A stretch of DNA of 64,000 nucleotides from Geodermatophilus africanus (GTDB taxonomy: Bacteria > Actinomycetota > Actinomycetes > Mycobacteriales > Geodermatophilaceae), in contig NZ_FNOT01000003.1 of the NCBI RefSeq assembly GCF_900107105.1, positions 1 to 64,000 of the forward strand, given 5' to 3'. A program made the translations under genes and the position numbers. The notes beneath the pieces were generated by a model. It did no database searches, was not told the DNA's origin, and saw only the letters and a program-made list of their open reading frames with translations. Shown here one piece after another: positions 16,999-25,070 of this stretch. Every line of letters begins with the position of its first letter. Position 1 is the first letter of the stretch.

Positions 16999-19788
16999 GT
17001 GCGTCGCCGCCTGCTCGCCGGAACCACCGCCTTCGTCGCCCTCACCGGGGTCGTCCTGGTGCTGCCCGTCTACTCCGAGCCGGCCCCCCAGGCCGTGCCC
17101 GTCGAGACGTCGGTCGAGGCGGTGGCGATGGGGTCGTTCAGCGCCCCCGCGCCCGAGGCGCAGGTGCAGGAGGGCACCACCGACCCCGTCGCCGGCGTGC
17201 CCGACACCGTCCCGACGCTGTCGGTGAGCGCCACCGACGTGGCCGAGTTCTCGCTGGTCGGCATCACCTGGGCGTTCGACCCGGGGGTCACCGACACGGT
17301 GGTTCAGGTCCGGGTGCGCGACCTCGCCGGCACCTGGGGCGCGTGGACCGAGGTCGGCGCGGAGGGCATCGAGCAGGCCGAGGACGCGCAGACCGGCACC
17401 CCCGTCCGGGGCGGGACCTCGCCGCTGTGGACCGGCCCGGGTACCGCGGTGGAGGCCGAGCTGGTCACCCGTGCGGGCGCCCAGCCCACCGACGTCCGGC
17501 TGGACCTGGTCGACCCGGGCGAGAGCGCGGCGGACGCCGACCTCGGCGAGCCCGACATCACCGAGACCGCCGACGCCGCCGTCGCGATGCCCCCGGTCTT
17601 CTCCCGGGCCCAGTGGGGCGCCGACGAGAACATGATGAAGTGGACCCCGCAGTACGCCAGCACCATCAAGGCCGCGACGCTGCACCACACCGCCGGGTCG
17701 AACAACTACACCCCCGAGCAGGTGCCCGGGATCCTGCGCTCGACGTACACGTACCACGCGCAGAGCCTGGGCTGGGGCGACATCGGCTACAACGTCCTGG
17801 TCGACAAGTACGGCCGGATCTGGGAGGGCCGGGCCGGCGGCCTGGCCAGCACGGTGGTCGGGGCGCACGCCGGTGGCTTCAACACCGGGACCTTCGGCGT
17901 CTCGATGATGGGCAACTACGACGTCGTCGACACGCCCCAGGTGATGGTCGACTCCGTCGCGGCGATCACCGCCTGGAAGTTCTCCCTCTACGGCGTCAAC
18001 CCCAAGGGGACGACGACGCTCACCTCGGGCGGCACGAACAAGTGGCCGGCGGGCTCCCGGCCGACCCTCCCGACGATCTTCGGGCACATCGACACCAAGA
18101 GCACCGCGTGCCCCGGGCGCTACGGCTACGCGCGGCTGGGTGAGATCCGCGACAAGGTCGCCGCCCGGATGGCGAACACCAAGTCCCCGATCGTCACCCG
18201 GTACGAGTCCGACGCCGGCCTGCGGGCCTGGCTCGGCGCGCCCGTGGGCGGCGAGCAGTCGGCCGCCGGCGTCACCTGGCAGGTCTACGCCAACGGCGCG
18301 CGGCTGTACTCCTCCCCGCTGGGCGGCGTCCGGCTGGTCCTCGGCGGCATCCTCGACCGCTACCTCGCCGCCGGCGGGCCGGCCGTCCTCGGCCCGCCGA
18401 TCACCGACGACGCGGCCACGCCCGGCGGTCGCGGCGCCTTCGTGCGCTTCCAGCACGGCGACGTCTACTGGTCCCCGGCGACCGGCTCACAGCTGGTCCG
18501 CGGCGACATCCTGGCCGCCTGGCTGGCCGCCGGCGGCGTCACCGGGGGGCTGGGCTTCCCGAGGACGAGCGACGCGGCCACGCCGGGGGGCGGCGGCTAC
18601 TTCGTCCGCTTCGAGCGCGGCGACGTCTACTGGTCGGCCGCGACCGGGGCGCGCACCGTCCTCGGCTCGATCCGGGACACCTGGCTGGCCGCGGGCGGGC
18701 CGACGGGCTTCCTCGGCTTCCCGACGACGAGCGACACGCCCGCCGGCACGGGTGCCCACGTCCGCTTCCAGGGCGGCGAGGTGCTGTGGTCGCCGACGAC
18801 GGGGACCCGGATCGTGCGCGGCAACATCCTCGACGCCTACCGCGCCGCCGGCGGGCCCACCGGCGGGCTGGGCTTCCCGACGACCAGCGACGCGCCCACG
18901 CCGGACGGCCGCGGCTACTTCGTGCGGTTCACCGGCGGCGACATCTACTGGTCGGCCACGACGGGGGCCCGCACCGTCGTCGGCTCGATCCGGGACACCT
19001 GGCTGGCCGCCGGCGGCTCCGGGGGCTACCTCGGGTTCCCGACGACCAGCGACACGCCCGTCCCCGGCAGGGGAGCCTACGTCCGGTTCCAGGGCGGCGA
19101 CGTCTACTGGTCGTCGGCGACCGGCACCCGGATCGTGCGGGGCGAGATCCTCAACGCCTGGCTGGCCACCGGCGGGGCGACCGGCTACCTCGGCTTCCCG
19201 ACGACCAGCGACGCGGCGACCGCCGACGGCCGCGGCTACTTCGTGCGGTTCCAGGGCGGCGACGTGTACTGGTCGGCCGCCACCGGCACCCACATCGTGC
19301 GCGGGTCGATCCTGTCCACCTGGCTGGCGGCGGGCGGGGCGACCGGCCCGCTGGGCTTCCCGACGACCAGCGACGCGGCGACCGCGGACGGCCGCGGCTA
19401 CTTCGTGCGGTTCCAGGGCGGCGAGGTCTTCTGGTCGCCGGCGACGGGGACGCAGGTGGTGCGCGGGTCGATCCTGTCCACCTGGCTGGCGGCGGGCGGG
19501 GCGACCGGCCCGCTGGGCTTCCCGACGACCAGCGACGCCAAGACCGCCGACGGCCGCGGCTACGTCGTCCGCTTCACCGGCGGGGACGTCTACTGGTCGC
19601 CCGCGACCGGCACGCAGGTGGTGTCCGGCGCGATGGCGAAGACCTACTGGCAGCGGGGCGGCAGCTCCTCGACGCTGGGCTTCCCGACGCGGTCCAGCTA
19701 CCCGGTCTCCGGCGGGATGCGCACCGACTTCGAGCGCGGCTCGATGACGTGGAACGCCACCAGCGGGGCCGTCGCGATCTCCCAGTGA
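16999..19788 (+). CDS. Secreted PGRP-type N-acetylmuramoyl-L-alanine amidase with LGFP repeats
   Basis: A 929-residue exported protein. A signal peptide (about 1-24) is followed by a 170-residue beta-rich region of unknown type. An Amidase_2/PGRP domain (about 197-395) follows, with Zn ligands His in TLHHTAG (near 228) and His/Cys in GHIDTKSTACPG (near 361-372). From about 405 to the end there are ten LGFP units of about 52-54 residues (LGFPTTSDA and variants), each with a V/IYWSxATG strand. LGFP repeats are thought to anchor enzymes to wall glycans. GTG start with GGAGG 8 bases upstream; longer open frame upstream overlaps rmlD and is shadow. Role: wall remodelling outside the membrane. Confidence 0.92.
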   Translation: MRRRLLAGTTAFVALTGVVLVLPVYSEPAPQAVPVETSVEAVAMGSFSAPAPEAQVQEGTTDPVAGVPDTVPTLSVSATDVAEFSLVGITWAFDPGVTDTVVQVRVRDLAGTWGAWTEVGAEGIEQAEDAQTGTPVRGGTSPLWTGPGTAVEAELVTRAGAQPTDVRLDLVDPGESAADADLGEPDITETADAAVAMPPVFSRAQWGADENMMKWTPQYASTIKAATLHHTAGSNNYTPEQVPGILRSTYTYHAQSLGWGDIGYNVLVDKYGRIWEGRAGGLASTVVGAHAGGFNTGTFGVSMMGNYDVVDTPQVMVDSVAAITAWKFSLYGVNPKGTTTLTSGGTNKWPAGSRPTLPTIFGHIDTKSTACPGRYGYARLGEIRDKVAARMANTKSPIVTRYESDAGLRAWLGAPVGGEQSAAGVTWQVYANGARLYSSPLGGVRLVLGGILDRYLAAGGPAVLGPPITDDAATPGGRGAFVRFQHGDVYWSPATGSQLVRGDILAAWLAAGGVTGGLGFPRTSDAATPGGGGYFVRFERGDVYWSAATGARTVLGSIRDTWLAAGGPTGFLGFPTTSDTPAGTGAHVRFQGGEVLWSPTTGTRIVRGNILDAYRAAGGPTGGLGFPTTSDAPTPDGRGYFVRFTGGDIYWSATTGARTVVGSIRDTWLAAGGSGGYLGFPTTSDTPVPGRGAYVRFQGGDVYWSSATGTRIVRGEILNAWLATGGATGYLGFPTTSDAATADGRGYFVRFQGGDVYWSAATGTHIVRGSILSTWLAAGGATGPLGFPTTSDAATADGRGYFVRFQGGEVFWSPATGTQVVRGSILSTWLAAGGATGPLGFPTTSDAKTADGRGYVVRFTGGDVYWSPATGTQVVSGAMAKTYWQRGGSSSTLGFPTRSSYPVSGGMRTDFERGSMTWNATSGAVAISQ
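18235..19770 (+). repeat. Tandem LGFP-encoding repeat array
   Basis: Ten units of about 156-162 bases inside the amidase gene. Units between about 19200 and 19560 are nearly identical at DNA level (the stretch coding GFPTTSDA-TADGRGYFVRF recurs), so unit number may vary between strains through recombination. Confidence 0.85.
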
Positions 19789-19957
19789 CCACGGTCGGAG
19801 CCGGACCCGCGTCGCTCCACGCCGTGGGTCGTCACTGGCAGTAGCCTCTCCGGCACGGTCGCACACCTGCGACCACGACTACCGCGCGAGCGGACAGCGA
19901 CGTCCCCCGCCCGGACGCCGATGACCGACCCCTGCCGTGGGTCGACTGGGAGTGCCG

Positions 19958-20569
19958 ATGTCCCGCAGGACCCGCCGTAGCCGCCGTCGTCCCCTGCTGG
20001 TCCTCGTGACCCTGCTCCTGGCCGGCGGGGCGTTCCTGTTCTGGACCCGGTCCGGCGACCCCGCCCCGGCCGCGGTCGGGTCGCCCACGCCGACGATGTC
20101 GGCCGCCGCGCCGTCGGCGTCGGCCGACTCCTCGGGCGCGGGATCGGCGGACGCGTCCGACGCCGAGCCGGAGGACGACGGCGAGGAGGCGACGTCGCGG
20201 CCGACCGCGACTCCCGCCGCGCCGGAGCCCGAGGACGAGGACGAGGACGAGGCGGACGCCGGCGGGCTCACCGCGGTCACCGTCTCGCTGAGCTACACCG
20301 GCTACGACACCGCGGCCGCGGCCGTGGTCGCCGGCGGGTACGCCGACGGCGTCGTGGAGGAGGACGCCACCTGCACCCTGGTCCTCCGCCGCGGCGGCGT
20401 GGAACTGCGCGGCGAGTCGCTCGGCACGCCCAACGTGACCACCACCGACTGCGGCGAGGTCCGGGTCGGCGGCGACGCGCTGACCCCCGGGACCTGGGAG
20501 GCGGTGCTCAGCTACACGTCGGACCGGTCGGCCGGGGAGTCCGCGGTCGGCGAGGTCGTGGTCCCGTGA
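19958..20569 (+). CDS. Small membrane-anchored or secreted protein, unknown function
   Basis: A 203-residue protein with an Arg-rich start, one hydrophobic segment (about 12-29, signal anchor) and a long Ser/Ala/Asp/Glu linker (about 35-105, including EDEDEDEAD). A compact C-terminal domain follows (about 108-203) with two cysteines, in DATCTLVL and TTDCGEV, that could form a disulfide. I do not recognise the domain. It looks like an immunoglobulin-like beta fold; that is inference. ATG at 19958 with GGGAG just upstream is preferred to the GTG at 19937. The stop overlaps the following LGFP gene (GTGA), so the two are made together. Confidence 0.68.
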   Translation: MSRRTRRSRRRPLLVLVTLLLAGGAFLFWTRSGDPAPAAVGSPTPTMSAAAPSASADSSGAGSADASDAEPEDDGEEATSRPTATPAAPEPEDEDEDEADAGGLTAVTVSLSYTGYDTAAAAVVAGGYADGVVEEDATCTLVLRRGGVELRGESLGTPNVTTTDCGEVRVGGDALTPGTWEAVLSYTSDRSAGESAVGEVVVP

Positions 20570-23472
20570 GGCCCCGCGTCCGCCTGCTCGCGCCTGCCCT
20601 GGTCGCCCTCGGGCTGGCGCTGGCCTTCCTCGCCGGCTCCTCGCCGCAACCCACGGGCCTGCACGAGTCGGCCGACGCGCACCTGTTCGACCCGAGCAGC
20701 ATCATCAGCGACGACCTGTTCTTCAACGGTTCGGCCATGAACCCCGGCGAGGTCCAGGCGTTCCTCGACGCCATGGGCGTGAACTGCCGGACCGGGACCG
20801 ACGGCACCCCCTGCCTGAAGAACTACTGGCAGGACACGACCGACCGGGCGGGGGACCAGTACTGCGGCCCCTACGCCGGCCGCCCCCAGGAGACCGCGGC
20901 CGACATCATCACCAAGGCCGGGCAGGCCTGCGGGATCAGCCAGAAGGTGCTGCTGGTGATCCTGCAGAAGGAGCAGTCCCTGGTCACCACCCGGGGCGGC
21001 GACGCCCTCTACGCCCGGCGCTACCGCGAGGCGATGGGCTACGCCTGCCCCGACAACGGCAGCTGCAACCCGGCGTACAACGGGTTCGCCAACCAGGTCT
21101 ACAGCGCCGCCCGGCGGTTCCAGGTCTACGCGAAGAACCCCACGAGCTACGCGCACCGCCCGGGGATGACCGTGGACATCCGGTACTACCCGGAGGGCGT
21201 CAGGCCCGAGGACTTCAACTACCAGAGCCGCGACTGCGGCAAGCTCCGGGTCTACATCCGCAACCAGGCCACCGCGGGGCTCTACAACTACACGCCCTAC
21301 GTGCCGAACCGGGCCGCGCTGGACGCCGCGCCCGGCACCGGCGACCGCTGCTCCACGTACGGCAACCGGAACTTCTTCCTCTACTACACCGACTGGTTCG
21401 GCAACGCCCAGTCCGGGGCCTCGTCGGTCACCGAGAAGTACACGCTGCTCAAGGCGTCCGGGGTGGACCTGGGCGCGGCCACCTCGCCGGTGGTCTGCGA
21501 CCTGCCCAACGGCGGCTGTCGGGGGAGCTGGCAGCACGGCACCATCTTCTGGTCGCAGTACACCGGCGCCCACGTCGTCCGCGGCGCGATCCTCCAGCAC
21601 TTCCTCGCCCTGGGCGGGGTGCCCTGGCTCGGCTACCCGACCGGCGACGACAGCGCCGCGGCGGTGAACCCCGGCTACTACACCGACTTCCAGGGCGGGT
21701 CGATCTACTGGTCGCAGGCCACCGGCGCCCGGGAGGTGCGCGGCAACCTGCTCGAGGCGTGGCGGGCCAAGGGCGCCCAGGCGGGCGTGCTCGGCTACCC
21801 GGTCGGCGGCGACGAGGCGGTGCCCGGGGGCTTCCGCAGCCGCTTCCAGGGCGGCACGCTCTACTGGTCGCAGGGCACCGGCGCCCGGATGATCCGCGGC
21901 GCGCTGCTGGCGCGCTACGAGGCCGCCGGCGGCCCGCGCGGAATCGGGTTCCCGGTCGCCGACGAGCGCGCCGCCGCGCGGGGCGGCGCGGCCGTCGATC
22001 TGACCGGCGGGGCCGTCTACTGGAACTCGGCGACCGGCGCGCGGGTCGTCCGCGGGGAGATCCTCGCGACCTGGCGGCGCTGGGGCGCGGAGTCCGGGGC
22101 GCTGGGCTACCCGACCGGGGACGACCAGGCGTACGCCGCCGGCTTCCGGACCACCTTCCAGGGCGGGCACGTCTACTGGTCGGCGCCGACCGGGGCGCAC
22201 GTGCTGCGCGGGGCGATCCTGGACCGCTACCTCGCCCTCGGCGGCGCGCCGGCGCTGGGCTTCCCGACCACGGACGACGTCGCGGCCGCCGGTGGTGGCG
22301 CGAAGGCCGACCTGCAGGGCGGGGCGGTGTACTGGTCCTCGGCGACCGGGGCCCGCGTCGTCCGCGGCGACATCCTGGCCAAGTGGCGGCAGTGGGGGGC
22401 CGAGTCCGGCGCGCTGGGCTACCCCACCGGGGACGACGCGGCCGGGCCGAACGGCGGGTACCTGACCACCTTCCGCGGCGGCACCGTCTGGTGGTCGCCG
22501 TCCACCGGCGCCAGGGTGCTGCGCGGCGCCATCCTGGACCGCTACGTGGCCCACGGCGGGCCGCGCGTCCTGGGCTACCCGACGACCGACGACGTCGCGG
22601 CCGCCGGTGGTGGCGCGAAGGCCGACCTGCAGGGCGGGGCGGTGTACTGGTCCTCGGCGACCGGGGCCCGCGTCGTCCGCGGCGACATCCTGGCCAAGTG
22701 GCGGCAGTGGGGGGCCGAGTCCGGCGCGCTGGGCTACCCCACCGGGGACGACGCGGCCGGGCCGAACGGCGGGTACCTCACGACGTTCCGCGGCGGCACC
22801 GTCTGGTGGTCGCCGTCCACCGGCGCGAAGGTGGTGCGCGGCGCCATCCTGCAGCGATACGTGACCGCGGGCGGCCCGCAGGAGCTGGGCTACCCGAGCA
22901 CCGACGACGTCGCGGCGGCCGGCGGCGGCGCGAAGGTCGAGCTGCAGGGCGGGGCGGTCTACTGGTCCTCGGCGACCGGGGCGCGCGTCGTCCGCGGCGA
23001 GATCCTCGCGAGGTGGCGGCAGTGGGGCGCGGAGTCCGGCGCGCTGGGCTACCCCACCGGCGACGACACGGCCTCGCCCGACGGCGGGTACCTGACCACC
23101 TTCCGCGGCGGCACCGTGTTCTGGTCGCCGTCCACCGGCGCGAAGGTGGTGCGCGGTGTCCTGCTGGAGCGGTACCTCGCCGCCGGCGGCCCGCAGCAGC
23201 TCGGCTACCCGACGACCGACGACGGCCCCACACCCGGTGGCGGCGCCGAGGTCGAGCTGCAGCGCGGCGCCGTCTACTGGTCGGCGACGACCGGCGCCCA
23301 CGTGGTGGCGGGCGAGGCCGCCCGCCACTACGTCGAGCTGGGCGAGACGACGTCCTGGCTCGGCTACCCGACCGCGGACACCGTCGAGACGCCCACCGGC
23401 ACCCGCACCGAGTTCGAGCACGGCGTCATCGACGTGACCGACCAGCAGGTGGCCAGCGCCCACCGGCTCTGA
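20566..23472 (+). CDS. Secreted LGFP-repeat protein with a lysozyme-like N-terminal domain
   Basis: A 968-residue exported protein with a signal peptide about 1-27. The N-terminal domain (about 40-275) contains LFDPSSIISDDLFFNG, several cysteines (CRTGTDGTPC, QYCGPY, ACGISQK, YACPDNGSC) and ISQKVLLVILQKEQSLV. The last segment looks like the helix carrying the catalytic Glu of lysozyme/SLT-fold enzymes; this assignment is inference. From about 300 there are twelve LGFP-type units (LGYPTGDD and LGFPTTDD alternating), giving a period of two units. It probably binds or cleaves wall glycan alongside the upstream LGFP amidase. Confidence 0.82.
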   Translation: MRPRVRLLAPALVALGLALAFLAGSSPQPTGLHESADAHLFDPSSIISDDLFFNGSAMNPGEVQAFLDAMGVNCRTGTDGTPCLKNYWQDTTDRAGDQYCGPYAGRPQETAADIITKAGQACGISQKVLLVILQKEQSLVTTRGGDALYARRYREAMGYACPDNGSCNPAYNGFANQVYSAARRFQVYAKNPTSYAHRPGMTVDIRYYPEGVRPEDFNYQSRDCGKLRVYIRNQATAGLYNYTPYVPNRAALDAAPGTGDRCSTYGNRNFFLYYTDWFGNAQSGASSVTEKYTLLKASGVDLGAATSPVVCDLPNGGCRGSWQHGTIFWSQYTGAHVVRGAILQHFLALGGVPWLGYPTGDDSAAAVNPGYYTDFQGGSIYWSQATGAREVRGNLLEAWRAKGAQAGVLGYPVGGDEAVPGGFRSRFQGGTLYWSQGTGARMIRGALLARYEAAGGPRGIGFPVADERAAARGGAAVDLTGGAVYWNSATGARVVRGEILATWRRWGAESGALGYPTGDDQAYAAGFRTTFQGGHVYWSAPTGAHVLRGAILDRYLALGGAPALGFPTTDDVAAAGGGAKADLQGGAVYWSSATGARVVRGDILAKWRQWGAESGALGYPTGDDAAGPNGGYLTTFRGGTVWWSPSTGARVLRGAILDRYVAHGGPRVLGYPTTDDVAAAGGGAKADLQGGAVYWSSATGARVVRGDILAKWRQWGAESGALGYPTGDDAAGPNGGYLTTFRGGTVWWSPSTGAKVVRGAILQRYVTAGGPQELGYPSTDDVAAAGGGAKVELQGGAVYWSSATGARVVRGEILARWRQWGAESGALGYPTGDDTASPDGGYLTTFRGGTVFWSPSTGAKVVRGVLLERYLAAGGPQQLGYPTTDDGPTPGGGAEVELQRGAVYWSATTGAHVVAGEAARHYVELGETTSWLGYPTADTVETPTGTRTEFEHGVIDVTDQQVASAHRL
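22273..22778 (+). repeat. Exact 191-base internal duplication in the second LGFP gene
   Basis: Bases 22273-22463 recur without a difference at 22588-22778, an offset of 315 bases (105 codons, two LGFP units). Flanking copies of the same double unit are diverged, so this pair reflects recent duplication or gene conversion. Confidence 0.85.
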
Positions 23473-23479
23473 CCGGGAG

Positions 23480-23531
23480 GACGACGGCGGCCGCCGGCTC
23501 CCACTGCGGGGAGCCGGCGGCCGCCGTCGTC
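23480..23531. terminator. Strong bidirectional terminator hairpin
   Basis: A perfect 23-base-pair stem (23480-23502 with 23509-23531) closes on a six-base loop. It lies between the convergent stops of the LGFP gene and the coiled-coil gene. Confidence 0.8.
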
Positions 23532-23542
23532 TGCGCGGTCGG

Positions 23543-24133
23543 TCAGGCGGTGCCGGCGCCGTCCGCGCTGCTCGTGCCGTTCGTGCCGTTCGCCGGGCCG
23601 GGCCGGCGGGCGGCCTCCAGCTTGCGCAGCCGCTCCTCGTAGCGGGCGATGCCGCTGAACCGGACCCGGATCCGCTCGTGCTCGCGCACCACCTCGTCGA
23701 GCAGGCGGCGCGCCTCGGGGACGTCCTCGGGGGTGCCGACCTCCACCGGACCCCCCGCGTGCTCCCGATCGGCGATCCGGACCTCCAGGGCGGCCACGTG
23801 CGGCCCCAGCCGGTCCACGTCGAAGGAGACCCGGCCGTGCTGCTCGCGCAGCTCGGCCAGCCCGTCGGAGAGGCGCCGCAGCTCGTCCTCGACCCGCCGG
23901 ACCTCGCCGGCGAGCGCGTCGCAGCGCTCGTCGACGTGGCTGCGGAGGCCGTCGAGCTCGGCTCGCAGCTGCGCGCGCACGTCGGCGTCGACGTGCTCGA
24001 CCCGCTCGCGCACCCCCCGCAGCCCCGGCTCGGTGCGGACGGCGACGACCGCGTCGAGCTTGCGCTGCACCACCGCCCACACCGTGTTGCCCCGCAGCGC
24101 GAGCGCGAGCCGACGCACCGGCCCGCCGCTCAC
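23543..24133 (-). CDS. Coiled-coil protein of unknown function
   Basis: A 196-residue protein, mostly helical heptads from about 25 to 175 (segments such as RVEDELRRLSDGLAELREQHG). A short hydrophobic/basic start (RRLALALRGNTVWAVVQRKL) and a Gly/Asn/Thr-rich tail flank it. No enzyme motif is visible. The GTG at 24133 overlaps the stop of the GT29-like gene (GTGA), so it should be co-translated with it. It could be a scaffold or length-sensing partner for a glycan enzyme; this is guesswork from position. The frame upstream of 24133 runs through the GT29 gene in another phase and is not coding. Confidence 0.7.
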   Translation of the reverse strand: MSGGPVRRLALALRGNTVWAVVQRKLDAVVAVRTEPGLRGVRERVEHVDADVRAQLRAELDGLRSHVDERCDALAGEVRRVEDELRRLSDGLAELREQHGRVSFDVDRLGPHVAALEVRIADREHAGGPVEVGTPEDVPEARRLLDEVVREHERIRVRFSGIARYEERLRKLEAARRPGPANGTNGTSSADGAGTA

Positions 24134-24816
24134 GACAGGTACTCCGCCGTGCCGTCCTCGATCCAGCTGCGCAGCATGGTGGCCTCCGCGATGAGCTCGT
24201 GGTCGCCCGTCAGGACCGAGGCCCCGCCGTAGGCGTGGTCCCAGGTGGACTGCACCGGGGTCCAGATGAAGGAGAACCCGGCGAGCAGCAGCCGCGCGTC
24301 GGGGTAGAGGGTGCGCACCAGCCAGGCCGCGACCGTGCCCGTCGTCGCCCACCGCGGCTGCGCCGGGTCGAAGCCGAGCGCCCGGGACAGCGGCTGGTTG
24401 ACCTCCCGGTTGGGGATCGGCACCAGGCCGAGGTCCGGCGGCCACCACGTGGGCAGCCGCTCGACGTCGGCGTACATCATCCCGGGCTCGTTGTAGAGGT
24501 ACAGCCGGGAGCGGTAGTCGGCGAACACCCAGGGCGTGGCCTCGAGGGCCCACTGCGTGACGACGACGTCGGCGCGGGTGCCCAGCCCCCGGGGGTGCTG
24601 CGGCCCGTCGAGGGCGAAGCCGTTCACCCGCACCACCAGGTCGGCGGCGTCGATCGCCGCGGCCCGCTCGGGGTCGGGGGGCACCGGGGCGTTGCCGACG
24701 ACCGCGACCGACGTCACGGGGGTGCGCGCGGCGTAGGCGTCGACCAGTCCGGCGACGACCTCCAGCCCGTTCGTCACGGGGGTCGGCGCCCCGACCTGGG
24801 GGTCTGCGACTGCCAT
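24130..24816 (-). CDS. GT29-like (sialyltransferase-fold) glycosyltransferase
   Basis: A 228-residue protein with traits of GT29 sialyltransferases. VAVVGNAPV (37-45), then IDAADLVVRVNGF (55-67) and LGTRADVVV (78-86), resemble sialylmotif L. RWATTGTVAAWL (155-166) with LLLAGFSF (176-183) resembles motif S, and His206/Glu211 in DHELIAEA resemble the catalytic motif VS. No signal or membrane segment is evident, so it probably acts in the cytosol on a lipid-linked acceptor. NeuB, NeuC and NeuA, which would make its CMP-nonulosonate donor, are 9-13 kb away. Start ATG follows a TACCGT box by 7 bases. Family membership is by eye; a GT29 relative using another donor remains possible. Confidence 0.66.
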   Translation of the reverse strand: MAVADPQVGAPTPVTNGLEVVAGLVDAYAARTPVTSVAVVGNAPVPPDPERAAAIDAADLVVRVNGFALDGPQHPRGLGTRADVVVTQWALEATPWVFADYRSRLYLYNEPGMMYADVERLPTWWPPDLGLVPIPNREVNQPLSRALGFDPAQPRWATTGTVAAWLVRTLYPDARLLLAGFSFIWTPVQSTWDHAYGGASVLTGDHELIAEATMLRSWIEDGTAEYLS

Positions 24817-24823
24817 CGCCGCG

Positions 24824-24829
24824 ACGGTA
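24824..24829 (-). promoter_or_regulatory. -10 element of the leaderless GT29-like gene
   Basis: TACCGT on the minus strand, 7 bases before the ATG at 24816. In the other direction TATGCT near 24942 could be the -10 for the galactosyltransferase gene at 25071, with a leader of about 120 bases. Confidence 0.5.
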
Positions 24830-25070
24830 GCAAGCAGGGCGGGACGGACTCGTCCTCCTGGGGTGGTCCGGCCCTCCTGGGAGCACTGTGACGGATGGGG
24901 TCCCGTTCCGCCGGACCTCGGGCCGCCAGGGCGCGACGCGGTTATGCTGCCGTCATCGAAGCCGGTCGAGGGACCCGTGTCGCCGCCGTGACCGGTGGGT
25001 GGTCCACGCCCGGTCGACCGCCGTGCGACCTGGACCCGTCATGCCGTCGTCCCGAGGACTGCAGAAGCCT

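Noticed and set aside
18235..23400. Regular repeats that could suggest a CRISPR array or minisatellite
   Set aside because: Unit length (about 156-162 bases), codon phase and protein-level conservation show they are coding LGFP repeats; there are no short identical repeats with unique spacers.
20512..23463. 983-codon open frame on the minus strand, and similar very long minus frames over the first LGFP gene
   Set aside because: They are antisense shadows of the LGFP repeats; composition is Arg/Gly/Pro-rich without domains, while the plus strand has clear signal peptide, LGFP and operon overlaps.
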